A model generated the notes under the pieces. That model was not told where the DNA came from and searched no databases. It saw nothing but the letters and a program-made list of their open reading frames with translations. 64,000 nt of DNA from Molanna angustata (taxonomy: Eukaryota; Arthropoda; Insecta; Trichoptera; Molannidae), in NCBI GenBank assembly GCA_963576475.1, contig OY754978.1:8616299-8680298 (forward strand). The letters are read 5' to 3'. Position 1 is the stretch's first letter. Every line of letters starts with the position of its first letter. This document shows positions 21,367-32,535 of this stretch, one piece after another. A program made the translations under genes and the position numbers.

Positions 21367-21974
21367 CAAGAGATAGAAGGATAGTTGGACTTCGTCATAC
21401 CAGGAGGCATAGTTTCTGAAGAATAGACCAACTAGGTCTACTGAATGAAGAAGAAGGAGGTCTTCAGGGAAAACACCTCTATATCACAATACAATAATGT
21501 TGGTATAACACTCCACTTTCAAACACGGATTGGGTGTTATATGCGCACGGCGCGTAGTTTTAGTTGATCGGTTTAAAATAACGTGGAATATGTATATTTC
21601 GTCTTGCATAGAAACTATCAACTTCAACTATCAGTGTGAGACGTACACAGCACGACGAGATGTAAACGATTATGAAGTCTACTAACTTCTGTAGGTAGCA
21701 ATACTTTTTGGGAGAGGAAAGAATTGGAAATGTTGTAACATTTACCGAATAATGAGTAAATATTGTAGTTTTTTATTGTTTGTTAAAATTTAAAATCAGT
21801 GTGCATATAATATACTCAGAGATATTTTGAGCCTTAACACCATTTCTGCTGAATCTTGTGTTAAATAACTTCTGTTATTCGAATAAAACCTGGTTTTCCC
21901 ACATCACCCTTTAAATATAATATTGCTGAATATAACTTAAAAACCTGTCAATGATAATATTCATCCATTAATTC

Positions 21975-22305
21975 ATTCTACTAAATTGTTCAGTCTCTCT
22001 TTTGAAGAACAATCAGCAAGATTATGGAATACCTTAAGTGATTTTATTACGTCGTCTCAATCGATTCATACCTGTCATAGTGTGGTTATTCCTGTCTAAC
22101 AACCCTTAATCGACACCCCTTCTCCCCATCCTCTATCACATCCCACAGCCTCTATATCCTCCTTTCTTTGTTACTGCGATTTTACATTTAATAATGTTAC
22201 GTGTTTATTTTTCTGCGTTGTTTTTTTGTTGTTATAAATTTAATGTTTATGACCTCGCGTTGCTTTGGTTGGTTGGAATAAATTGCCTTATAATAATAAT
22301 AAAAA
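21975..22305 (+). mobile_element. LINE family B 3' end, second plus-strand copy
   Basis: TCAGCAAGATTATGGAATAC, then TCAATCGATTCAT match the coding end of LINE B at 7025-7095. GTTGGTTGGAATAAATTGCC matches its 3' UTR near 7360. Frameshifts and a shortened UTR mark it as old. The tail is AAT-rich. Confidence 0.7.
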
Positions 22306-22892
22306 TAAGATTTATATCAGTTGGTGAGCAGAGGGGTGCAATGCAACACAAACCATATCATAAATATATAGTATACATAATTTAAAAATTAGGCATACAT
22401 ACAAATAAAAAAGAATAACAGAGGGAAAAGTAAGCACAAAGAACAAATAAAAGATTAAAAAAAGAAAAGTATTCACATCAATTTGTAAATACAAAAAATG
22501 GTAAATAAATAAATATAAACATATATAACCGTAATAACCTTACTGTGTAAAAATATCTATTGAAATCACTTCAGTCACTGCAAAATTGATGCCCATCTTC
22601 TGTGAATTGGAGAATCAAGCCACATACTAGCATCTCGAACAATAGAATTGTTAGATCTCCTCATCCTCATTCTTGCATCAGCTATCTTGCGTCTTTGGAG
22701 AGCGGCAAAGACACGGACTCCTCGCTCTGCAAATCCGCCATTGTACACATTATACATGAAATAAATAATATTCACACAAAAATAATTAACCCATTATCTA
22801 TATGTATTCAAAAACGTCAATTTATTTATTTATTTATTTTTTTTTTTTTTTGTCAACAATTATAATGGAACATAAAAACATTACAGTCAATC

Positions 22893-22925
22893 ATCTCACT
22901 AGGGTTGAACCTGTATCGAGATGAG
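22893..22925 (-). other. LINE F 3'-UTR stem-loop
   Basis: CATCTCGATACAGG TTCAA CCCTAGTGAGATG (minus strand) can fold into a stem-loop with the same ends (CTCG-TACAGG ... CTAGTGAG) as the LINE E unit. In some LINE clades the RT binds a 3' stem-loop; that this one serves that role is inference. Confidence 0.6.
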
Positions 22926-23189
22926 CGACTTTACAACAACGAGTGAAATAAGAACAATATTATAATTTTTGAATATTGAATAACAAAACAAACAAAAACA
23001 TTAACAAACACTAAGTCAAAAAAAATATTTTTAACAAATACTATGTTACAATGTTGTCTGCAGTTGGGCACAAGGAAGATAATTGTGACAATAATATCTA
23101 TGCACCCAACACACAGACAACTAACACAAAAGAACATGACATGTATAGGGTGACCATATACTTCAAAGGCTACCAAAAAAATAAAAATA

Positions 23190-24449
23190 TTAAAATAAAA
23201 ATGAATTGATGGGAGAGGTTTTAATTAAGATGTGCTGCTTGACATTGCTCTTGAACAAAGCAAGCGTTTTCAATGCTTTTATATTATTTGGAAGGAAGTT
23301 AAACAGTAATGGTGCATGATAAAAATAATTTCTCTGTCCAAATGTTGATTTAACAATTATCGGCTGATAATTTAGAGAAGCTCCCAGTCTAGTGAAACGC
23401 ACCTGCTGAGTTCTCTGTGCCAAATCAATGCAGCTGTAAAATTTACACAGTGCTTTCAAAATGTAAAGCTCCCTAGCATTCATAACTTTACACTCATTAT
23501 ATAATAGTTCAGATGGATATACAAATTTTTTTCTATACATGACCTTCAGGATCAATTTTTGTGCTATATTTAGTGGTTCTAAATTTGTTCTGTAACAACC
23601 CCCCCAGCATACTATGCCATATGACAGCAAAGACTGAACAAAAGAGAAATATACAGTTTTCAGTTTATCTTTATCCAAAATATATCGAAGATCTTTGAGT
23701 ATATATGTTAATCTTCTAATTTTGTTAGATATAAGAAGTATGTGTTCATTCCATTTCAAAAATTTGTCAACTTTTACACCAAGATACCTGATACTGTCCA
23801 CTCTTTCTAAGGATTCACAAGTGCAAGTATGAGAACAATTATGTATTATTACAGGTTTTTGAATTGAAGGTTGGCTTTTGGAAGAAATACTAAAAGTAAT
23901 ATATTTAGTTTTGCTTGAATTTAAGGTCAAAATATTGTGATCAAGCCAATTTTTTACAACATTTAATCCAAGATTACATTTTGAATATGTTGCCTCCCAA
24001 GAATTGCCAGTAAATATTAACACGGTATCATCCGCAAAAGTAACAATAGTGCCAGAAATATTTAAGTTACACAGATCATTTATGTATATTAAGAATAAAA
24101 TTGGGCCAATAACACTGCCTTGTGGAACACCATATGAAATTTGATTATTCGAACTTTTATAGTCATCAATTTCCACGTATTGTGTTCTACCACAAAGGTA
24201 TGTTTTAAACCAATTCAAGGTCTTATCGTTAATGCCGAGTGCTTTAAGTTTTTTGAGAAGGATACCATGAGAAACAGTATCGAATGCTTTCGATAAATCC
24301 AAAAACAAAGCTATAGCCTTGTCACCCGCATCTAGCGCATTTACTATCGTAGAAATCAACTTTAGAATAGCATCACTTGTCCCCATGTTCTCTCTAAAAC
24401 CAAATTGGTTAGCTGAAAGAATTTTATTAGATTCAACTACAAAATTCCA
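23190..24449 (-). CDS. LINE F reverse transcriptase, C-terminal two thirds
   Basis: The frame is open from 24449, where WNFVVESNKILSANQFGFRE precedes the first ATG at 24386, to a TAA at 23190. It contains the RT palm motifs. From the ATG they are AIALFLDLSKAFDTVSHG with the first catalytic Asp near residue 30, YGVPQGSVIGPILFLIYIND at 85-104, and FADD at 117-120. YLGVKVDKFLKWNEHI and the thumb motif SLLSYGIVCWG follow. The C-terminus has the R-RLGAS...FYHAPLLFNFLP block. Fingers, endonuclease and ORF1 are missing, so it is a 5'-truncated copy, although all visible catalytic residues are kept and there is no stop. The ATG is internal, not a true start. Clade within the jockey/CR1 group is unsure. 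Confidence 0.9.
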   Translation of the reverse strand, partial: WNFVVESNKILSANQFGFRENMGTSDAILKLISTIVNALDAGDKAIALFLDLSKAFDTVSHGILLKKLKALGINDKTLNWFKTYLCGRTQYVEIDDYKSSNNQISYGVPQGSVIGPILFLIYINDLCNLNISGTIVTFADDTVLIFTGNSWEATYSKCNLGLNVVKNWLDHNILTLNSSKTKYITFSISSKSQPSIQKPVIIHNCSHTCTCESLERVDSIRYLGVKVDKFLKWNEHILLISNKIRRLTYILKDLRYILDKDKLKTVYFSFVQSLLSYGIVCWGGCYRTNLEPLNIAQKLILKVMYRKKFVYPSELLYNECKVMNARELYILKALCKFYSCIDLAQRTQQVRFTRLGASLNYQPIIVKSTFGQRNYFYHAPLLFNFLPNNIKALKTLALFKSNVKQHILIKTSPINSFLF

Positions 24450-25569
24450 TAACTACAAAATGTAAAATGATAGTATCATACATGGGTAGTGTCATATTTA
24501 TAGCCGTTGCGGCATTCCGCCACTGTGCTTGAAACGTACGAGTTGAATGTATGGTAGCGACACGACATGTTATGCATCAACAGTTAGCCGTTCCAGTTTC
24601 TGAGTTTAAGGGATGAATGCGGTGTTTGCAAATGGGAAAATAACTATTAGGGATGTATGTGTAGATGTAGATAGGTGTATACATATACCTACATATACAG
24701 TGTTTTGTACACGGAGGAAATAACTAAAGGGCGATACAAACTTGATAGGAGCTTAAACAAAGGATTTTCAAGTTGTATAGTAAAGGTACGTAGGATTTTA
24801 TCCCTTTTTTAACCGATGATTCCAATTGGATTCATTGATGTATTTTACCTATATCTCAATGAAAATTGATATCAGCTGTGTTATTTTTCTTCAAAATTTT
24901 TAATCGCTTACAATACTGAGCATAATGGAAACTTCTTTAGTGACCGCATTTTGACAGTTGAAAACTAGGTTATTGCGAAATGTGTTTTTCTTGCTAAACA
25001 CGGTTATTCAAAATTTAATATATGTGAGTTTTTTTTTATGTTAGCATGCTATTTTTTTTTATTTATTAGGTAATTATATTTCCTTCAATCTCTAATAATA
25101 ATAAAAAATGAAACATTTTTTATTTTATAAAAATTATATATGTAGTTTTATATATGAATGATGACAATTGGAATCGATAAAATTTCAAAAAAAAATTATA
25201 AAAATTATCAGAATATCTTTAAAATCACATATTTTGCGCATTTTTTATGAAACATTTTTTTTCATAATGCTTTTATAACTCGGTTAAGATAGGGTCAATC
25301 TAACCGTGTGTGTCTGAAGGACAATTTGTTTTTTTCTTATTAAGAGACACTTAAAAATCATCCTTTTTTCATATTCCCTTATTCAAACCTTTCAATGAAA
25401 TTTTGGAAAAAACAGCTGAACATCCTGATACTAATTTTGATAGGAGTATCGATATGCGAAATCTCAAGTTGACATTTAGTCTAGTTTTCGAGATATTCGT
25501 ATATCCTAATAAAATTTCAATCATATTTTTCACCCTAGTTTTTGTTTTATATTCCGTGATGACCTTGTC

Positions 25570-25745
25570 AACCTCCGTGGCTGCTCAGTTGGTTAGGTAT
25601 CTGACTGCTGATCCAAGGGTCCCGGGTTCGATACCCGGTGGAGACACAGTTTTTAATTGTGTTTTCAGTCTGGATCTGTTTGACGATTAATATCGTAAGT
25701 CTCTAGAATGTGGCAACTTGTTATTGAGTGCTTGTTAAATTAATG
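25570..25745 (+). mobile_element. SINE2, complete tRNA-like head
   Basis: This is the best copy. The A box lies within GTGGCTGCTCAGTTGGTTAGG, the B box is GGGTTCGATACCC, and the anticodon-arm region GACTGCTGATCCAAGGGTC resembles tRNA-Lys. The SINE2 body follows (TTTTTAATTGTG, ATTAATATCGTAAGTC, TGTGGCAACTTG), then an A-rich tail. RNA polymerase III promoter elements are thus visible. The tRNA origin is inferred. Confidence 0.85.
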
Positions 25746-25800
25746 CCCGGGAAGAAAGATAAAATAAAAATTAAATAAAATTCTTATTGACTAACCCTGA

Positions 25801-26222
25801 ACTACACATTGGTACAAGTAGGCAAACAAGCCAAAAATGAAATAATATTTCTGGCGCAGTTCAGGGGTGACATCTGTGTGTGACACCGTCATCTCATTTA
25901 TAAGGACTGTTGCTTTCATTGTTTACAAATAAATTAATTTCTTAATGTCTCAATAGATGGAGTTACAAAAAGGTTTCTCCGTTACTCCATAGATGGCAAT
26001 AGTAATAATGCATTATTGTCAGGTAAAATGTTACACACTATTCAAATATATAGAACATTCAAAATTACATCGATAAGGGAACTCAATAAGAAGGCATAAT
26101 TGGCGAACGTTGCGCAAGCGCATAAAGTGATCACGTAAACCAACCGATGACAGGTTGTAAGCCCTGTAGGTGCCTCGAGTTCCTGGTTCTTCTACAATAT
26201 CCCTACTTCGTCTCTATTGAGA
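25801..26222 (+). repeat. Dispersed repeat family C, plus-strand copy
   Basis: It runs from ACACATTGGTACAAGTAGGC through GGCGCAGTTCAGGGGTGAC and the palindromic ACGTTGCGCAAGCGC to TTCGTCTCTATTGAG. The same order is found reversed at 35281-35728, and a partial copy at 46370-46455. It has no ORF. A non-autonomous DNA element is plausible; inverted ends are not resolved. Confidence 0.75.
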
Positions 26223-26335
26223 TGTTGAAAAAATGTTTGTCAATAAAAATATCATTTGACTCCCGAAAGGGAAAAAAATCCAATGTTTGCGTATATGCAA
26301 TTAAAAAAGAATATTCGATTTAAATAAAATTCATT

Positions 26336-26410
26336 CATCACGGCATAGCCCACAATGTGGGGTAACCAGCCAAAGGTGTGCGGGTGTGCATTGTCTTATA
26401 AAAGGACAAA
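26336..26410 (-). repeat. Dispersed repeat family A fragment
   Basis: The minus-strand 3' end of family A: CACAATGTGGGGTAACCAGC and GTGTGCGGGTGTGCATTG, identical in order to 40215-40270. Confidence 0.8.
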
Positions 26411-26954
26411 AATAATGCTTCATATTATGTATAATGTATATAGAGAGTTTTTTGTAGCAGTTGTTACTATCAGTGAAATACATCAGAATGTGGGATACTG
26501 CCTGAGAGGTTTAAATGTCATGTAATCAGTCATTTGGTCGATTTTAGCGCTATACGCCCTGTTAATCAAGTTCCAATCAACACTTATTCAATTATAAGTT
26601 TGACCTGACCTTATGTGACGTGAACGGTAAAATGAAAACATATTAGGTTATCTTTCTCAATTTGAGAGTTTCCTTATAATTTGTGGAGAGTATTTCGCAC
26701 ATTTGTACGTATTTGTTCAGAGAGTGGGTGTTTACATAATATATCTTTTGTATACTCGTAAAATAAACAAAACACTTAGACGAGTTGGCGTTCAGAGAAT
26801 CTTAAAAACTTTTCCTTATGACCTAAGGCCCAATCTTGGATGTACATCGAACACGAGATATGGTTTTTGCTCCTCCTTTTTGCTCATCCCTTGACCCTGC
26901 GTTATTTACCGACAGTTCCATTTTTGTACAAACATAACGGGATCCATATAATTG

Positions 26955-27202
26955 TTAAAGAGGACTCAGTGAATTATATAGTACCATTAAGACTCACTCG
27001 ACCATATGCACTTTTTAACTTAAGTAAACGTAAAATGTGCATACAAAACTCTTTTATTAATCGCAGCTACAACTCATACAATCAGAAAACGATTGATCCT
27101 TTTTACGTTAATCTCGACTCATTCAAAAAAAGTAACTGCTATCATACAAAACTCTTTTATTAATCGCAGCTACAACTCATACAATCAGAAAACGATTGAT
27201 CC
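26955..27202 (+). pseudogene. LINE G C-terminal fragment with internal duplication
   Basis: The frame reads PLRLTRPYALFNLSKRKMCI, then QNSFINRSYNSYN and TIDPFYVNLDSFKK, a jockey-type C-terminal block (RT-Y--nsFi-R--n-YN). From 27143 a stretch repeats 27040 onward (CATACAAAACTCTTTTATTA...), giving a 103-bp partial tandem duplication. A nested LINE interrupts the second copy at 27203, and the text resumes at 28520 with AATCTCAACTGCTTCAAAAA. Confidence 0.75.
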
Positions 27203-27212
27203 ATTTTACGTT

Positions 27213-28509
27213 TATTTATTTATTTATTTAAAAATTCAACACAGACAGCGTTTGCTGGTATGAGTGTTGACATACATTTTGGTTTATATTGACATTTTGT
27301 TAGATTAATACATGTTATACAATGTGGTGAACAATAACATTACAGTGAAGTTTACAAAAAATAGAAAATTCAACCATAGTGGAGCCCAAAACAGTTAGCC
27401 GGGTGTACAGGAAAGCTATTTGAAAGCACTATCATGCAGTATGTGTTGTTTTAACTTTTTTTTGAAAAAATGGAGTTTTTGGCAGTGCTTAATGTCATCT
27501 GGTAAAGTCTGATTTTTTTCCAAGTGCCAATTCTATACATGAACATAAAAAATGCATAATATTTACGCATGTAAATGTATTAGTAGAATCGTGGTTGCTG
27601 ATTGGTTTACACCATTTGGTGTCCTTAACAACAAATATCAACAAACCCGACAGTACGTATCTATCTCTCGAACTGCGCGCATGTTTGATTTTTTATGGTG
27701 ACCATGTGTTCTAAATAAGAATTGTTTTCATTGATGATTTTTTATTTCTAACTTATGTATTTTATTTTTAGTTTAATATCGATATATAATTATTATCATA
27801 AACATGTGTTATCACCGTCTTAGTATAGAATAAGTGTCCATTATTTATTTGTATTAGTTATATTATTTATGTATGTGTGTTTGCCTCAATGAATTATTAT
27901 GTAAATATTATGTATGATATAATTTATTATTTTGTAAAATAATATGTAACTGTTTATTATTATAAGGATTAATTACTTCATAATGTATTATTTTTATATT
28001 ACTAATAAAAAGTATCAAATAAATATTTTGTTTAAATATTAGGTAGGTACTTTCCCAGGAGATGCCCATTAACATTTGCAGAAAATACCTAATAATGTAG
28101 ACCCATTAAAGCCGCATGGTATCGGGGTTAAGTATAGATATGAGTAGATTTAAAGGTTTTGAAGATATATGCATGTGCAAGTTACAACCGTTTTATATCA
28201 TGTGAAATGATAAAAAAAATCCCGTAATATTTTTTTTCTTTTACACCATGGTCACCCTATGAGCTTTGGCACTTTTAAAAAAATCAGACTTTAGCTGATT
28301 ATACAAATTAATGCTGGTGGATAATAGTCGTTTGTTTAGTCTGTCTGTTCTATTGCTAATGTTTCTTAGGATTTTTCCTTGTCTAGTGTCGTAGTTATGT
28401 ATGTCACTAACAGTTTCCAGGAGTGTGTTGTGTTTAAGTAAGTCATGTTTGATTTTATAAATGTACATTATTTTTTCATAGTTTATAATCTGTTGTATTG
28501 TTGTGTTGT
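27213..28509 (-). mobile_element. Nested minus-strand LINE insert, 10-bp TSD
   Basis: ATTTTACGTT flanks the insert (27203-27212 and 28510-28519), and removing it rejoins the LINE G text. The insert starts with an AAAT tail on its 3' side. It holds two separate C-terminal coding ends: one at about 27540-27410 (NQTLPDDIKHCQKLHFFKKK) and one at 28468-28241. So it is probably a compound of two minus-strand LINE 3' ends, with 27550-28240 being UTR or a further insert. Confidence 0.7.
28241..28468 (-). pseudogene. LINE C-terminal fragment in the nested insert
   Basis: The frame reads ISDIHNY-like VSDIHNYDTRQGKILRNIS, then LLSTSINLYNQLKSDFFKSA and ends in a stop. The HNYDTR and LYNQL motifs are those of the last part of jockey/CR1-group RT proteins. 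It is 5'-truncated at the insert edge. Confidence 0.7.
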
Positions 28510-28519
28510 ATTTTACGTT

Positions 28520-28740
28520 AATCTCAACTGCTTCAAAAAATAGTAACTGCTATCCTCAACAACACGTTACAACAATACATTTATACACACCTGCATACAC
28601 ACTCTTACATACCCCCCTCACACAAAACACACACATACATACTTCCATATTTTACTTCCTCATCCCCATACCGGTCATCGACCTATTATCCTATTTGGCA
28701 TAAAAAAATGCAAACAAATTATCTTACATATGTATTATAT
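28520..28740 (+). repeat. LINE G continuation: coding end and CA-rich 3' UTR
   Basis: This continues the duplicated LINE G text (AATCTCAACTGCTTCAAAAA, TAGTAACTGCTATCC) beyond the nested insert. It then passes into a CACA-rich 3' UTR like that seen after other LINE ends here (29580-29640). Confidence 0.6.
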
Positions 28741-28747
28741 TGATACA

Positions 28748-28840
28748 TGTATTCTTCTTTTTCTTCAGGCTGTTTCCGTCCACTCCTTGATGAAGCCCCC
28801 TTTCTATTTGTCTCCATGTCGTGTCCTGTGTAGTCTGCAT
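28748..28840 (-). repeat. RTE-like 3' end fragment
   Basis: A TTC-rich stretch (GAA-type tail on the minus strand) is followed by CAGGCTGTTTCCGTCCACTC, CTTGATGAAGCCCCCT and GTCTCCATGTCGTGTCCTG. Read on the minus strand this encodes a short RTE-type ending with GGFIKEWTE. Only about 90 bases remain. Confidence 0.55.
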
Positions 28841-29089
28841 CTATGTATAATTTATTTTTAATTATATATTTTTTATAACATCATATATTACAATGATACA
28901 AACAAGAAGACCTTGTACTAGTTGGTCAGTTTACAATTTGACAATATACTTATGAACTGGGTGATGATAGTTTCCTTTCTACACATTTAGTAGGTACATA
29001 CACAATCAAAATACTTTGCACTAATAACTAATCAACCATTACTTCAAAGACAGACAGAGAAAAACATATCAATTCTTGACGCGATTTGA

Positions 29090-29285
29090 CATTTCAAAAC
29101 CACAGAGAAGAGGTTATATACCAATGTGGAGGTGTGTTGATGTATTTCATATGACTCACATGCGTCTTAGATCAAATTACTCAAGAACAAACTATGCAAA
29201 TAACACTTTTATTAACCGTTGTTGCAATATGTACAATAACCTTAATCATAAGCCAGATATTTTTAACAATAGCCTACAATAATTA
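29090..29285 (+). pseudogene. Jockey-like LINE C-terminal fragment
   Basis: The frame HMTHMRLRSNYSRTNYANNT and FINRCCNMYNNLNHKPDIFN resembles the C-terminus at 8176-8442 (HLPIHRTNYAQNMALHRMCD). It is cut off where SINE1 starts at 29291. No catalytic domain. Confidence 0.7.
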
Positions 29286-29290
29286 TAAAT

Positions 29291-29455
29291 GGTCGGTGGC
29301 AGAGCGGTTAGCGCGCTGGGTTAGTAATCCAGTGGTCGCGAGTTCGAATCCTGCCTCGACCGATTTCGTTCACCTATAGCACAAGCATTTATTTGCTTAT
29401 TTTAGGGAACGTAGGAAAATGTATATGTACTTGTTTAACAAGGACATATTCATTT
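29291..29455 (+). mobile_element. SINE1, complete copy
   Basis: The tRNA-like head shows an A box in TGGCAGAGCGGTTAGCGCG and a B box in GAGTTCGAATCC. The anticodon loop is TTAGTAA on a CTGGG/CCAG stem. The body (TTCGTTCACCTATAGCACAA, GCATTTATTTGCTTATTTTA) and tail (ATGTATATGTACTTGTTTAA, CAAGGACATATTCATTT) follow. The copy at 46671 has loop CTAATAA, as in insect tRNA-Ile(AAT), so an Ile tRNA origin is possible. Confidence 0.9.
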
Positions 29456-30807
29456 AAATAAAATACTATAGTAAATACATTCTGTACCGAATTGCATAAT
29501 TTTTAGTATGTCCAAAACTATATTAATATGACAACTCACTCTTTCCTCCTCTCCTACTCTTCTCCATGCCCCACCCTCATTTCATAAAATACACACACAC
29601 ACATACACATCACAATTCTACACTTACATCACACATTTAACTAATCTCAAATATTTTTCTTGTCTTTTTTCGCTTGAATTGTCTTTGTTATATTAATATG
29701 TGGAACAATGTTATTGGCTTACTTTCTTTATTACTATTTTTTTATTTATGAAAAATATGTAATGGCTGTTTTGTTTCCTAAAATAAAATAAAATAAAATA
29801 AATAAAATAAAATTAAATCAAATCATATCAATAATAATAATAATAATAATTCTTTATTGGCTTAAATAACATCTAAAGTAATAAAGCAATCAAAATGTTA
29901 GTGTATGTGTATGTGTGTGTGTGTGTGTTTGTCTCACGCCTTCTGAAAAACCAAGAGCATCTAAAAATCTAATTTATGTGCGAACGTGTACCAGTATACC
30001 TGATGCAGTGTCACGCTAAAAATTATGCGATAAAAATGCTGAATTTTAAAAATATTTCAATAATTATTTTTCTCATACAAAATTTTCCAAGTCATATCTG
30101 TCAAAAAAGTGTACATTTTGCACGCAAATATCTGTTAGTTTAAAAGTTAGAAGTACGTATTTACACGAAGAAAATATATTTTCAAGTATAACTTAGCATT
30201 TAAGTGAAAAACATGGTGAATATTTTGTATAATTATAATGTTTAACTTATTTTTAAAGTAAGCGTTTTGTACATAAACGCCGCCATTTTAATATCTTTTC
30301 ATACAATATTTCATTTTCCTACCGAATGAATATGTTCTTGAAAATAATAAACCTTTGAAATAAATGTAATTGTGAAATAATAAAATGAAACACAAGACAT
30401 TACAGCAAGTTTTAAGACATATATTGTAAAAATGTGTTTATTATTAGTAAAGATATAGGCATAATAAAATTGCATAATTTGTAAATAATATTTGATTTTT
30501 CTGACAATTTTCATTTTTATGGCATCGAACAAACCAATGTAGGTACCTACATATTCAAAAATAGTCTCAAACCATTTGATATTTTAAACGTATTGGAATG
30601 GTTACTATGGTAACGGAAAGATTCTGATATTCAAATAAAATTTGTTATGAATCAAATTTATTTAGAACATTGTTGTAGGTAGGTACCTACCTATTACTAT
30701 TTACTTACAAATCAACAATATACTGATTTCCTATCGGAAAATTGTATGCGATGTACTCCTAAACCGTTTGTCCGATTACAATGAAACTTTGGTGAATTGT
30801 CGAGCGT

Positions 30808-31575
30808 GTGCCCGGGATGGTTTCTGGATTTAAACTTTTTTCTTATTCTTCTTCTTCTTCGTGTATTTGGTCATTTAACCTATGAAGGGGGAGTATCCTG
30901 GGAAAAGAAGGTCCGACTGTCCCTCCATCTCTTCGCAGGTCTTCCAGGACGGTTTGTGGATTTTAACTTTTTTCTTCTTCTTCTTCATCGTGTATTTGGT
31001 TATTTTACCTATGAAGGTGGACTATCCTGGGAGAAGAAGGTCCCATTTTCCGACCATCTCTTCACAGGTTTCTGGGTTTAAACTTTTTTCTTTTTTTTCT
31101 TCATCGTGTATTTGGTCATCTTACCTATGAAGATGAACTATCCTGGGAGATGAAGGTCCAATTTTCCTTCCATCTCTTCACAGGTTTCTGGATTTAAACT
31201 TTTTTCTTCTTCTTCTTCTTCTTCATCGTGTATTTTTGGTCATTTTACCTATGAAGTTGGAGAATCCTGGGAGAAGAAGGTCCAACTGTCCTTCCATCTC
31301 TTCGCAGGTCTTCCAAGACGGTTTCTGGATATAAACTTTTTTCTTCTTCTTCTTCATCGTGCATTTGGTCATTTTACCTATGAAGGTGGACTATCCTGGG
31401 AGAAGAAGGTCCAATTTTCCTTCAATATCTTCGCAGGTATCTGGATTTGAACTTTTTTCTTCTTCTTCTTCGTGTATTTAGTCATTTTACCTATGAAGGT
31501 GGAGTATCCTGGGAAAAGAAGGTCTTTTCATCTCTTCGCGGTTCTTCCAGGATGGTTTCTGGATTTAAACTTTTC
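30808..31575 (+). repeat. Minisatellite, about six units of 112-130 bp
   Basis: Each unit has TTGGTCATTTTACCTATGAA, TATCCTGGGAGAAGAAGGTC, ATCTCTTC-CAGG and TTTCTGGATTTAAAC followed by a CTT run. The TATCCTGGGA block occurs near 30893, 31023, 31139, 31266, 31394 and 31506. Unit lengths vary mainly in the CTT run. Open frames across it are by-products. Confidence 0.9.
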
Positions 31576-31606
31576 TTAACCGACTGAAGAGACGGGATGT
31601 AATGAC

Positions 31607-31750
31607 GGGAAGGGACGTAATGAGGAATTGAAGGGACGGGAGGTACTGAAGGGCCTGAAGGGACGGGAGGTACTGAAGGGTCTGAAGCGACGGGAGGTAC
31701 TGAAGGGTCTGAAGTGACGGGAGGTACTGAAGGGTCTGAAGCGACGGGTC
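31607..31750 (+). repeat. 27-bp minisatellite, about five copies
   Basis: The unit GACGGGAGGTACTGAAGGGT plus CTGAAGC repeats with a 27-bp period between two CTT-rich arrays. The period is divisible by three, so a minus-strand frame encodes an RPFSTSR repeat; there is no sign that it is used. Confidence 0.9.
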
Positions 31751-31755
31751 TTTTT

Positions 31756-32535
31756 CTTCTTAATTTTATGTAGACCTTTAGGACAGTTTTTATACAAACT
31801 ATTTCCTATAGTCTAATTCATCTTCTTCTTCTTTTATGTATACATTTGGGTCAGTTTTTATAAAAATTATTTCCTATAGTCTAATTATTCTTTTTCTTCA
31901 TTTACGTAGACTTTTGGGAGAGTTTTAATACAAACTATTTCCAATAGTCTTATTAATTTCTTTTTCTTTTATGTAGACCAAAGGTGAGTTTTTATACAAA
32001 CTTTTTCTATAGTTTAATTATTATTCTTTTATATAGACCTTTGAATCAGTTTTTATATTAACAATTTCCTATAGTCTAATTCATCATCTTTTATGTAGAC
32101 CTTTGGTCAGTTTTTATACAAACAATTTTCAATAGTCTAATTCTACTTCTTCTTCTTTTTTGTAGACCTTTGGGTGAGATTTTATACATACTATTTCCTA
32201 TTGTCTAATTCATCTTTTTTTATGTAGATCTTACTTATGTAGTCAGTTTTTACACAAACTATTTCCTTTAGTCTTTTTCTTCGTTTTCTTATTTTATGTA
32301 GAACTTGGGTGAATTTTATACAAACTATTTCCTATAGATTAATCTTCTTCTTCTTTTATGAAGACCTTTTGGTTTGTTTTCATACAATCTATTTCCAATA
32401 GTCTTATTCTTCTATTTTATGTATTTTAACTTATTTTACGTAGACCATTGGGATAGTTTTTTATACAAACTATTTCGTATAGTCTTATACTTATCCTTCT
32501 CTTTTTTATTTAGACTTTTGGGTTAGTTTTAAGTC
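31756..32535 (+). repeat. Degenerate minisatellite, about twelve 60-75 bp units
   Basis: TTTTATGTAGACCTTTGGG, CAGTTTTTATACAAACTATT and TCCTATAGTCTAATTC followed by CTT runs recur with variable spacing. Weaker traces continue to about 33170. No gene. Confidence 0.85.

Larger units (their letters stand above)
22818..24455 (-). mobile_element. LINE family F, 5'-truncated, intact RT core and 3' UTR
   Basis: A minus-strand jockey/CR1-group LINE. Coding sequence runs from 24449 to 23190. A 3' UTR of about 330 bases follows and includes the stem-loop at 22893-22925 and an AAAT-rich tail at about 22818-22850. The 5' junction lies near 24452, where a TTTTGTAG motif is duplicated and the frame breaks. 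A UTR-only copy lies at 16110-16448 and a tail-only copy at 13121-13190. Confidence 0.85.

Noticed and set aside
27504..28292. An inverted pair of about 28 bases (TAAAGTCTGATTTTTTT...AAGTGCCAA) flanking 27540-28240
   Set aside because: It looked like terminal inverted repeats, but each arm lies within a separate minus-strand or antisense LINE coding end and the match is partly a T-run, so coincidence is likely.
29291..29362. A tRNA gene
   Set aside because: The tRNA-like head has mismatched acceptor and T stems, is followed by a conserved SINE body and tail, and recurs at several loci. It is a SINE head.
30797..31130. Hydrophobic open frames over the 120-bp minisatellite
   Set aside because: They follow the DNA repeat, change frame between units, and their Phe/Leu content comes from CTT/TTC runs.
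31576..31797. A small RPFSTSR-repeat protein
   Set aside because: It is a frame through a 27-bp minisatellite with no start context or flanking exon evidence.
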